In this document: positions 1 to 7,327 of the stretch, one piece after another
How the letters are laid out: every line of letters begins with the position of its first letter
Numbering within the stretch: the stretch's first letter is position 1
From: Streptomyces sp. NRRL B-24085
GTDB taxonomy: Bacteria > Actinomycetota > Actinomycetes > Streptomycetales > Streptomycetaceae
Assembly (NCBI RefSeq): GCF_001282115.1
Contig: NZ_LJBR01000012.1
Coordinates: 1-44,114, forward strand
Length of the DNA: 44,114 nt
Direction: 5' to 3'
Program-made: the position numbers and the translations under genes
Notes under the pieces: generated by a model
Databases searched by the model: none
Told to the model about the DNA's origin: nothing
The model's input: the letters and a program-made list of their open reading frames with translations, nothing else

Positions 1-2281
1 GGGTGAGGAGGGGGAGGCGGGGGGAGAGGTGGTGGAGCCCTTGGGCGTGGGCGGCGAGGGCGTGTTGGCGGGCTTGCTCGGTGCGGCCGGTGTGCAGGGC
101 TGCTTCGGTGAGGTCGAGGAGGGTGCGCGGGGCCTGGTGGGCGTAGGGCGTGAAGGTGCCGGGGGGTGTGATGCCGATGGCGTGGAGGTAGGCGGCTTCG
201 TGGTCGCCTTCGGCGAGGGAGGCGGTGGTGCCGATGGTGTCGGTGATCTGAGTGAGGAAGCCGATGCCGCGGGGGCGGGCCCAGGCGTCGACGGCCGCTT
301 GGAGTTGGCGGGCGTGTTCGACCTGACCGCGCAGCGCGGCCAGCAACCCCAGGTAGGCCTGCGTGTGATGGACGAACAGAGTGTGCCGGTGTGTCGTCGT
401 CAGTCGCAGACAGCGCTGCCCGGTGCGCTCGGCCTCGTCCCATTCACCGACCGCGATCTGGTCGAGCATGATCAGGTGCAGCATGGTCATGGCGTCGGCC
501 AGGGCCCCCGTCTCCACCTCACGGTCCACGGTGCGCTGGAGATGCGGTCGGTACCGGCTGAGGGTGTCCACGTGGTAGGCGGCGACGGCCAGCCGGGTGA
601 GATCCCACGGCTCCAGGTCACCCGGAGCGGCGAAGGCGCGTTCCACCCGCTCCGCCACCCCGGCGCCGCGACGCACCACGTCACCCCACGCGTCCTGGTA
701 GATCCGCGAGTGCGACGGGACCAGGCCGCCCAGCGAGTCCAGCAGTTCGTGAGACCGCTCCCACGCGTCGGCGTCGCTCGCGTACTGGTTGATCGCCAGC
801 AGCAGGTCGATCAGGCGGGTGAGCACCTCGTTCGGCTCCTCCACCCCGCTGTCCCGCATGCTCTCGATCGCCGCGAAGACCTGGCGCTGCGAGGACCGCA
901 CGTCCCCGTCCTCGAAGAACGCGACATAGCCGGACGCCACCACCGACGAGGGGGAGTCGCCGGTCCCGGACCCGGCGTCCGAGAGGACGAGCTGCCGGAC
1001 GTGGTCCAGCCGCCCCGAGTGTCCGGCGACGTACGCCGCGCTGCCCAGCCGCCTGGACCGTTCCTCGCGGCTCTCGCTGAGCTCCGCGGCTCGGGTCAGC
1101 CAGGCGACGGCGGTCACCGCGCCGCCCCGCCTGGTCGCGGAGTCCGCGGCCGCCTCCAGCGCCGCGGCCACCGCCTCGTCCGGGTCGACCGTCGAGGCCG
1201 CCAGGTGGGTGGCCCGCCGCTCGATGTCGTCGCGGTGCAGCTCGGCGAGGGCCGCGTGTGCGGCGCGCCGCTCGTTGGGGGTGGCGGTCTGGACCACGGT
1301 GGACCGCACCAGGGGGTGCCGGAAGACGAAGTCGCCGCTGAGCGGATCGATCTCCAGCAGCCCGAGGGCGGCAGCCTCGTCGGCGTCGCGCATGCGGTAG
1401 CGGGTCCCGCGAGTGCGGTCGGCCGCCGTGCCCGATCCGACGCCGTCCAGCGCGCCGCGCAGCAGTTCGGCGCGCACCGCCCCGTCGAGCGACTCGATGC
1501 GCGCGCCGTACACCTGTTGCAGCCGCAGGGGCAGCGGGACGCCTGTGTAGCCGAACAGTTCCGCGGCGCTGCGTCCCGCCCGGCCGCCGCGCACATGGGG
1601 CGGCAGTTCGAGCAGGGCCAGGGGATTGCCCCGTGCCTCGTCCAGGACCAGGCGGCGGATCTGCGGATCGAGCCCGGGGTGGCGCAGGTCCAGGAGCCGC
1701 TCGGCGATCTCCGTCGGGAGGGTGGTGACCGGCAGTTCCGGCAGCGCCGCCGTGTCGAAGCCGGAGGGCACACCGGAGCGCAGGCCGACGACGAGCTTGA
1801 TGGAGCTGCCGGTCAGCCGGCGTCCGACGAAGCCGCACACCTCGGTGCTGGAGGCGTCGAGCCACTGGCCGTCGTCGAGGACCAGCAGGAGGGGCTGCCG
1901 CGAGGCCGCGAGGGAGAGCAGGTCGAGGACGGCGATCCCGAGCGTCATGACCGAGGGCGGAGTGTCCTGGGCCCTGCCGAAGACGACGTCGAACACCCTG
2001 CGGTGCGCGTCGTCCAGCCTGTCGAGGTGGTTGAGCAGCGGATACAGGAACTGGTGCAGTCCGGCGAACGGCAGCTCCGACTCGGCCTCGACACCGGCCG
2101 CCCTGATCACCCGGTGGTTCTCGGCCGCCGCGAGGTCGACGACGTGGTCCAGCAGGGCGCTCTTGCCCACCCCCGCGTCACCGCGCAGCACGAGCGCGCG
2201 GCCCCCGGCGGCCGCCACGAACGCCGACAGCGCCTGCTGCTCGCCTTCACGACCGACCATGGTTCCGACGATCGACTCCAC
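1..2281 (-). CDS. LAL-type ATP-binding transcriptional regulator (3' end cut by window edge)
   Basis: Large ATPase regulator of the MalT/LAL class, of which about 760 N-terminal residues are present; reading continues without a stop off the left edge, so the expected C-terminal LuxR helix-turn-helix is not visible. The N-terminus holds a Walker A motif (GDAGVGKS, about residue 35) and a Walker B-like LLLVLDDGQWLD around residue 130, followed by the leucine- and alanine-rich TPR-like region usual for this family. The start chosen is GTG at 2281 because AAGGGAG lies about 9 nt upstream. An alternative internal ATG is at 2260. It is paralogous to the regulator at 7328-10114, with the same order of motifs. 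It is transcribed away from the HAD/LLM pair; whether it controls that pair is unknown. Identity of the family is secure from motifs; the ligand and targets are not known. Confidence 0.88.
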   Translation of the reverse strand, partial: MESIVGTMVGREGEQQALSAFVAAAGGRALVLRGDAGVGKSALLDHVVDLAAAENHRVIRAAGVEAESELPFAGLHQFLYPLLNHLDRLDDAHRRVFDVVFGRAQDTPPSVMTLGIAVLDLLSLAASRQPLLLVLDDGQWLDASSTEVCGFVGRRLTGSSIKLVVGLRSGVPSGFDTAALPELPVTTLPTEIAERLLDLRHPGLDPQIRRLVLDEARGNPLALLELPPHVRGGRAGRSAAELFGYTGVPLPLRLQQVYGARIESLDGAVRAELLRGALDGVGSGTAADRTRGTRYRMRDADEAAALGLLEIDPLSGDFVFRHPLVRSTVVQTATPNERRAAHAALAELHRDDIERRATHLAASTVDPDEAVAAALEAAADSATRRGGAVTAVAWLTRAAELSESREERSRRLGSAAYVAGHSGRLDHVRQLVLSDAGSGTGDSPSSVVASGYVAFFEDGDVRSSQRQVFAAIESMRDSGVEEPNEVLTRLIDLLLAINQYASDADAWERSHELLDSLGGLVPSHSRIYQDAWGDVVRRGAGVAERVERAFAAPGDLEPWDLTRLAVAAYHVDTLSRYRPHLQRTVDREVETGALADAMTMLHLIMLDQIAVGEWDEAERTGQRCLRLTTTHRHTLFVHHTQAYLGLLAALRGQVEHARQLQAAVDAWARPRGIGFLTQITDTIGTTASLAEGDHEAAYLHAIGITPPGTFTPYAHQAPRTLLDLTEAALHTGRTEQARQHALAAHAQGLHHLSPRLPLLT

Positions 2282-2706
2282 GCCCCCACTCCCTTCACCG
2301 CTGAACCGGCCCGGCCCGAACGGTCTCGCGTCCGTGCGTGCGGATCACGCCGGGCGCCAGGCGAGGGTACGTCGTCGTCCCGGGCAGCCACATGCCGGGC
2401 GGCTGCGTGCATGACAGCAGGCCCAGTCGCCGGCCGGTCACTCACACCTGTCGCAGAAGACTAGATGCCCCGGCGGGTTCACGTCACCCGGTATGGCTGA
2501 AAAAGGCTCTTGTGAGCCAGTCTCATACGTATGCGCCGACAATCGAATCCAACGCTCTTTCCGCACTGGAGTGCGCTGCGGACGGGACGGCCGGAACGGG
2601 CGCGCGGTGCACTCGCCCGTTCCTGTCGGGCGAGACCGCGGACCTCGCCCCCGAGAGCGGCCCTCGTCGACACATGTGATCGACCACCGAGAAACATGTC
2701 TACAGT
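2282..2706. promoter_or_regulatory. 425-bp divergent intergenic region with several palindromes
   Basis: I see no convincing gene here. It contains a 10-bp palindrome CATACGTATG (2524-2533), a short hairpin GGCTC-N4-GAGCC (2505-2518) and a 14-bp palindrome with arms CGCACT/AGTGCG (2562-2575). Two ACATGT hexamers lie at 2672-2677 and 2694-2699, 22 bp apart centre to centre. A possible minus-strand promoter for the LAL gene is GTGACG (2482-2487) with TAGTCT (2458-2463), spacer 18. On the plus strand TACAGT (2701-2706) could be a -10 box that would place the transcript start at or next to the ATG of the HAD gene. These promoter assignments are inference from spacing only. Confidence 0.4.
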
Positions 2707-2712
2707 GTGGGC

Positions 2713-3363
2713 ATGACCCAGCACCGCAAGGGCCTCGTTCTCGACTTCGGTGGTGTGCTGACCACCCCGCTGCTGCCCGCCGCGCTCGCCTTCGAGCGCC
2801 GCGAGGGACTCGCCGAGGGGACCCTGCTCACCGGCCTCTACCTCGATCCCCGGGGCATCCGGCTCACCGAGGAACTCGAGCGCGGCAAGCTCACCCAGAG
2901 CGAGTGGAACGAGGCGGCCGCCGAACTGCTCGGTGTCCGGCCGGACAACCTGATGGGCCGTATCTTCGCCGATCTGCGTCCCCAGCCCTCCGTGATCGCC
3001 GCGGCCGCCGCCGCCCGCCGAGCCGGCGTCAGGGTCGGCATCCTCTCCAATTCCGTCGGCCCCGACCCCTGGAACCTTTACGCGGGCTACGAGTTGGAGG
3101 AGCGTTACGACGCCCTGGTGCTGTCGGAGGGCCACGGCACGCGCAAGCCCGAGCCGGAGATCTTCCGGATCGTGCTGGACGAACTCGGCCTGCCGGCGGA
3201 GGAGTGCGTGTTCGTGGACGACACCGAGCAGTACCTGGCGCCCGCGGCCGCGCTGGGATTCGCCACCGTCCACGCCGTGGAGCCGACGCGGACGGTGGCG
3301 GCGACGGAAACCCTGCTCGGCATCCCGTTGACGGGCCGGAACCCGGAGCGGGTCACACCCTGA
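2713..3363 (+). CDS. HAD-superfamily hydrolase
   Basis: Cytoplasmic HAD hydrolase of 216 residues. Motif I is DFGGVL with nucleophile Asp11; the usual acid/base Asp two residues later is Gly13, as in a subset of HAD-IA proteins, so phosphatase activity is not certain. Motif II is SNSVG, motif III is the Lys in RKPEPEIF and motif IV is FVDDTEQ. The start is ATG 2713; a GTG two codons upstream (2707) is also in frame. No ribosome binding site is visible and a -10-like TACAGT ends 6 nt before the ATG, so the mRNA may be leaderless. The stop is 10 nt before the next gene, an LLM-type oxidoreductase, so the two are probably an operon. Substrate is not predictable. Confidence 0.85.
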   Translation: MTQHRKGLVLDFGGVLTTPLLPAALAFERREGLAEGTLLTGLYLDPRGIRLTEELERGKLTQSEWNEAAAELLGVRPDNLMGRIFADLRPQPSVIAAAAAARRAGVRVGILSNSVGPDPWNLYAGYELEERYDALVLSEGHGTRKPEPEIFRIVLDELGLPAEECVFVDDTEQYLAPAAALGFATVHAVEPTRTVAATETLLGIPLTGRNPERVTP

Positions 3364-3373
3364 GGAGACACCT

Positions 3374-4291
3374 GTGAAACTGGGCCTGGCCCTGCCCACC
3401 TTCGGCCCCGACGCCTGCCCCGAGGGCATCGTGCGCGTCTGCCGTACCGCGGAGGACATGGGATACGACTCGCTGTGGACCGGCGACCGCGTCCTCGCCC
3501 CGCATGTGCCGGGCGCCCCGTACCCGAGCGCCGACGGTGAGATGCCGCGCGCCTACGAGAACCACATGGACCCGCTGGTCGCCCTGACGTTCGCCGCGTC
3601 CCACACCACACGGGTCCACCTGGGCACGAGCACCCTGAACGGCCTGTGGCTGCCGCCGGTGATGCTGGCCCGGAGCCTGACCACCCTCGACCTGCTCAGC
3701 CGGGGGCGGCTGATCGTGGGTCTCGGCCTGGGCTGGATGCCCGACGAGTACACCGCGGTCTCCGTGCCCTGGAAGGGCCGCGGCGCCCGCCTCGACGAGA
3801 CGCTGGACGTCCTGCGGGAGTACTGGGCCAATGACGTCTTCTCGCACCAGGGACCGCTGTTCACCATTCCGGAGACCGTCGTAGGCCTCAAACCGCGTCA
3901 GAAGCCCGCACCGCCCGTGCTGCTCGCCGCGTTCACCCCCGGTGGACTGCGCCGCATCGGACGGCGGCTCGACGGCTGGCTGCCCGTGGCGATGCCGCTC
4001 CCGCATCTGATGGGGATGTGGGAGGTCATCCAGAAGGCGGCGGCCGAGGCGGACCGCGACCCCTCCGCCCTGCGCATGGCGCTCCGTGTCAACCCGCGGC
4101 TGACCGACTCCCGTACCGGTCCGGAGCGGATGCCCGCCGCGGGCACCCTCGCCCAGTACGTCGATTACGCGCGGGCCGCCGCCGAAGCGGGTGTGCACGA
4201 GCTGTTCGTGGACTTCGGGCAGACACCCGCCTCCCTCGCCGAACGCGTCGACCTCGCCGGCCGCTTCATCGAGGGGGTCCGCCGCGGCTGA
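3374..4291 (+). CDS. LLM-class (probably F420-dependent) oxidoreductase
   Basis: A 305-residue luciferase-like monooxygenase-fold protein. The N-terminus KLGLALPTFG, the segment LGTSTLN near residue 80 and GRLIVGLGLGWMPDEY near residue 115 are hallmarks of F420-dependent LLM enzymes, which use a TIM barrel to pass hydride between F420 and an organic substrate. The start is GTG 3374 with GAGGAGACACCT just upstream, overlapping the end of the HAD gene. Co-transcription with that gene is likely because only 10 nt separate them. It converges on the TetR gene that follows. Cofactor choice (F420 rather than FMN) is inferred from family resemblance; the substrate is unknown. Confidence 0.88.
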   Translation: MKLGLALPTFGPDACPEGIVRVCRTAEDMGYDSLWTGDRVLAPHVPGAPYPSADGEMPRAYENHMDPLVALTFAASHTTRVHLGTSTLNGLWLPPVMLARSLTTLDLLSRGRLIVGLGLGWMPDEYTAVSVPWKGRGARLDETLDVLREYWANDVFSHQGPLFTIPETVVGLKPRQKPAPPVLLAAFTPGGLRRIGRRLDGWLPVAMPLPHLMGMWEVIQKAAAEADRDPSALRMALRVNPRLTDSRTGPERMPAAGTLAQYVDYARAAAEAGVHELFVDFGQTPASLAERVDLAGRFIEGVRRG

Positions 4292-4347
4292 TCCGCTTCA
4301 CGGCGACGGAACACCCACAGCGGGACCGACCGGCGCCGACAGGTGTG

Positions 4348-4929
4348 TCAGGACGTCCCGAGACCGTTGAGGAGGGTGTCCACGACGACGTCCGCCGCCT
4401 GGCCCGCGCTCAGTTCGGGCAACTGCCGGGAGACCAGGTGCATGAGCTGGGGCAGCAGCGCGCTAGCCCAGCCCTGGGGCAGCCCCGGCCGCAGCAGGCC
4501 TTCGTCGGTGGCCCGCCGCAGGAAGGCGTCGACCTCCTCGACGGCCGCGTCACGCCGGGCGTGGACGCTCTCGTCGGTGAGCATGCGGGTGAGGTCAACG
4601 GGCCAGGTGCGGTTGACGGTGATGATGTTCTCGACGTAGCGGTGCAGGGCGACGGCGACGGGTGCTTCGCGCAGGCGGGCGTCCTGGATGGCGTGTTCGA
4701 TGGCGGTGAGGCGGGCGTCGTAGATGGCGGCGAGGAGGTCGTCGCGGGAGGCGAAGCGTCGGTAGACGGTGCGTCGGTCGACGCCTGCTTCGGTGGCGAT
4801 GCTCGCGATGCTCGCGCCGGGGTCGGCGGCGAGCATGCGTGCGCCGGTGGTCAGGACGGCTTCGAGATTGCGCGCTGCATCAGCTCTCACCGCACTGATT
4901 CTAGTGGCGGAATGTGATGCCTGAGACAT
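4348..4929 (-). CDS. TetR-family regulator, twin of the one at 16943-17542
   Basis: A 193-residue TetR repressor-like protein. The helix-turn-helix covers roughly residues 14-60 (SIASIATEAGVDRRTVYRRF). The start is ATG 4929, preceded by GAGAGG at 6 nt; a downstream GTG at 4890 matches the start of the twin protein. From 4570 to 4889 the DNA is identical to 17222-17541 except for four bases, three of them silent, whereas the C-terminal ligand-binding part differs. It is divergent from the MFS exporter at 5034, with a shared 104-bp intergenic region carrying a TGCTAC-N6-GTGGCA palindrome, so it most likely represses that exporter and itself. The inducer is unknown. Confidence 0.9.
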   Translation of the reverse strand: MSQASHSATRISAVRADAARNLEAVLTTGARMLAADPGASIASIATEAGVDRRTVYRRFASRDDLLAAIYDARLTAIEHAIQDARLREAPVAVALHRYVENIITVNRTWPVDLTRMLTDESVHARRDAAVEEVDAFLRRATDEGLLRPGLPQGWASALLPQLMHLVSRQLPELSAGQAADVVVDTLLNGLGTS

Positions 4930-4983
4930 CTAGCGCCTCTCAGGAGTAGAAGCCTGGCTTGTAAGTGCTACATTCTAGTGGCA
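4898..4983. promoter_or_regulatory. Probable TetR operators between the regulator and the MFS gene
   Basis: The 11-mer ATTCTAGTGGC occurs twice, at 4898-4908 (inside the 5' coding end of the TetR gene) and at 4972-4982. The second copy belongs to an imperfect palindrome TGCTAC-N6-GTGGCA (4966-4983); the first is CACT-N6-AGTG. The element at 4964-4983 is almost the same as 17613-17632 upstream of the aldehyde dehydrogenase gene, where the twin TetR gene resides. Assignment as TetR operators is inference from position, symmetry and recurrence. Confidence 0.65.
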
Positions 4984-5033
4984 GATAGATCTGGTAATGA
5001 CAGATTGATGAGTCCTCTAGAAAGGCACCTTCC

Positions 5034-6572
5034 ATGTCGAAGGCATCCGCAGCTTCATCACCCAGGGCGGGAGGGGTGGCCGCCGCGATGAGCGCGCTGG
5101 TCCTGGCGGTCCTCCTCGCCGCCCTGGACCAGACGATCGTCTCGACCGCGTTGCCCCGGATAGCCGAGGACCTGGACGGCTTCGACGACATCGCATGGGT
5201 CAGCGCCGCCTACCTGCTCGCTTCGACCGCGGTCACACCCCTGTGGGGCAAGCTCGGCGACATGTTCGGCCGCAAGAGGCTGTACCTGGCCTCGACCTCG
5301 GTCTTCCTGATCGCCTCCGTGGCCTGCGGCCTGGCACGGAACCTGCCCGAACTGGTCGGTGCCCGCATCCTTCAGGGCGTGGGCGGCGGCGGCATGATCG
5401 TGCTGACCTTCGCCCTCGTCGGCGACATCGTCGCCCCGAGCGAACGCGGCCGCTACCAGGGCATGTTCGGCTCGGTCTACGGCGTCGCCAGCATCGTCGG
5501 CCCCCTGCTGGGCGGCGTCTTCACCGACCAGCTGTCCTGGCGGTGGGCGTTCCTGGTGAACCTGCCGGTCGGCATCGTCGCCCTGGCCATCGCGGCGCGG
5601 GCGCTCCCCGCCGCCGGCCGGGGCACCCGGGCCCGCATCGACTACCCCGGCGCCACCGTGCTGGCCGCCATCGCCACCGGCCTGGTCCTCGTCACGTCCT
5701 TCGGGGAGCGCTGGGGCTGGGGCTCGCCGGCCATCGTCGGCCTGATCGCCGCCACCGTCGTACTGGCCGTGCTGCTGGTGCCGGTCGAGCGCCGCGCCGC
5801 CGCCCCGGTCCTGCCCCCGGCCATGTTCGCCTCCCGGACCGTGGTGTTCTCCTCGCTGATCGCCTTCTTCGCCAACGCCGCTATGTTCGCCGTGCTGGTC
5901 TACCTGCCGACCCACCTCCAGATCGTCCACGGAGTCTCGGCCACCCTCTCCGGCGTCCACATGCTGCCCCTGGTCGCCGGACTCGTCGTCAGTCAGTCCC
6001 TGGCCGGACGCTGGGCCGCGCAAGTCGGGCGCCTGCGGACGATCCTGCTCGCGGGCCTGGTCGCCAACCTCGCCGGACTGCTCCTGCTCGGCACCATCGG
6101 AGCGGCCACCGACACCGTCCTGCTGAGCGTCTACTTCCTGATCACCGGTGTCGGCATCGGCATGGTCCCCATGGTCGTGCTGACCACCGTCCAGAACAGC
6201 GTGCCCACCGCAGACCTCGGCGCCGCCAGCGCCGTGGTCACCTTCGCCCGCTCCATCGGAGCCGCTTTCGGAGTCGCCGTCTTCGGCACCCTCCTGAACA
6301 CCGGCTTCGCCGACCGTACGAGCAAACTGCCGACCACCGGCGGCTTCGACGCCACCCGCCCCGACACCATCGGCCGGCTTCCCGGCGCCCTGCGCGACAC
6401 CGCACTGGACGCCTTCGCCCACGCCACGGCCGACGGCTACCTCTGGATCGCGCCCGCCCTCGCCGTCGGGATCGTCCTCGCCCTGTTCCTCAAGCCGGCA
6501 CGCAAGAGCGGCGAGACCACCACCGACGACTCCACCCCCGCGCCCGCCGAGGACTCCGTCCGGGCCGCCTGA
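5034..6572 (+). CDS. MFS drug:H+ antiporter, DHA2 (14-helix) type
   Basis: A 512-residue integral membrane exporter of the EmrB/QacA group. Motif D1 is LDQTIVSTALPRIA near residue 32, motif A is GKLGDMFGRKRLY near residue 75, and motif C is GSVYGVASIVGPLLGG near residue 145; the hydrophobic pattern and length fit 14 membrane segments. The start is ATG 5034 with AAAGG 8 nt upstream. It is divergent from the TetR gene at 4348-4929 and probably repressed by it through the palindromes in between. A weak hairpin with arms at 6589-6595 and 6610-6616 follows the stop. Expected function is proton-driven efflux of hydrophobic or cationic drugs; the actual substrate is unknown. Confidence 0.93.
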   Translation: MSKASAASSPRAGGVAAAMSALVLAVLLAALDQTIVSTALPRIAEDLDGFDDIAWVSAAYLLASTAVTPLWGKLGDMFGRKRLYLASTSVFLIASVACGLARNLPELVGARILQGVGGGGMIVLTFALVGDIVAPSERGRYQGMFGSVYGVASIVGPLLGGVFTDQLSWRWAFLVNLPVGIVALAIAARALPAAGRGTRARIDYPGATVLAAIATGLVLVTSFGERWGWGSPAIVGLIAATVVLAVLLVPVERRAAAPVLPPAMFASRTVVFSSLIAFFANAAMFAVLVYLPTHLQIVHGVSATLSGVHMLPLVAGLVVSQSLAGRWAAQVGRLRTILLAGLVANLAGLLLLGTIGAATDTVLLSVYFLITGVGIGMVPMVVLTTVQNSVPTADLGAASAVVTFARSIGAAFGVAVFGTLLNTGFADRTSKLPTTGGFDATRPDTIGRLPGALRDTALDAFAHATADGYLWIAPALAVGIVLALFLKPARKSGETTTDDSTPAPAEDSVRAA

Positions 6573-6676
6573 CCCACCACGCCCTCGACCGGCCGACGCC
6601 CCCGGGTGCCGGCCGGCGGCGCGCTGCGGGCGTCCGCTCACGCACCGCCGTCCTCCGACGGCGCCCCCGGCCTCCG

Positions 6677-7165
6677 CTACACCCCGTCGTCCTGCGGAGC
6701 CGCCTCCGAGAGCCGCTTGAGCTGGTCGGTCCACAGTGCGTTCAGGCGCTGCGCCCACAGCGGGGACGACGCTGTCAGGGATCTGGCGGCCGGCCCGCGG
6801 ACCACGTTCTCGGTGACCACGTGGGTGCCGTCCGCCACCGGCGTGAGCAGCCACGCCTGGTAGAGCTGCACCCCGGCGCCGACACCCGACCAGCCGAGCC
6901 GCGTGTACGGCACGTGCTCGCCCGTGAACATCTCGAACCGGTGGCCGTGGAAGCACACCTCGAAGCTCCGCGCGAGCGGCCCGGCCCGCACCCCGGTGAG
7001 GCCCGGCACCCACTCCGGCCACCGCGGCACATCCGTGAGCAGGGCGAACGCCAGCGCGGGCGGGGCCTGCACGACGGCCTGCGTCTGGCAGAAGCTGTGC
7101 GCCTGGTCGGGCGAGAACCCCGACGGCCAGTGGATGTCCGGATGGCGGTCCGCGGCACCGGACAT
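6677..7165 (-). CDS. SRPBCC-fold (polyketide cyclase/START-like) protein
   Basis: A 162-residue protein with the SRPBCC ligand-binding fold: VVQAPPALAFALLTDVPRWPEWVPG (split here as motif near residues 31-52) followed by alternating strands and a C-terminal amphipathic helix. Such proteins bind hydrophobic ligands, and some act as cyclases or dehydratases. No enzyme-specific motif is visible, so a catalytic role cannot be stated. The start ATG 7165 has AGAGGGG 5 nt upstream. It lies 162 bp downstream of the LAL regulator gene on the same strand and converges on the MFS exporter; it could be controlled with the regulator, but this is only positional. Confidence 0.8.
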   Translation of the reverse strand: MSGAADRHPDIHWPSGFSPDQAHSFCQTQAVVQAPPALAFALLTDVPRWPEWVPGLTGVRAGPLARSFEVCFHGHRFEMFTGEHVPYTRLGWSGVGAGVQLYQAWLLTPVADGTHVVTENVVRGPAARSLTASSPLWAQRLNALWTDQLKRLSEAAPQDDGV

Positions 7166-7327
7166 TCCGTCCCCTCTCGTACGCGCTGCGAGGCGGCGTC
7201 GGATGCGGCCACCGGTGACAGGGCACCGGCAGGGATGCCCCTCGGTCCACTCTGCTCGGCGGCCGTGGGCCCGGCATACGTCGAATGACTGAGGCGAGGA
7301 CAGGCCCGCCGCACAGGGCCCGCGGGG

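Noticed and set aside
29..2464. 811-residue open frame on the plus strand
   Set aside because: It is antisense to the LAL regulator, whose motifs and reading frame are clear; high GC content keeps antisense frames open.
2478..2500. GTCACC before the truncated LAL gene
   Set aside because: Single half-site with no GGTGAC partner at the right distance.
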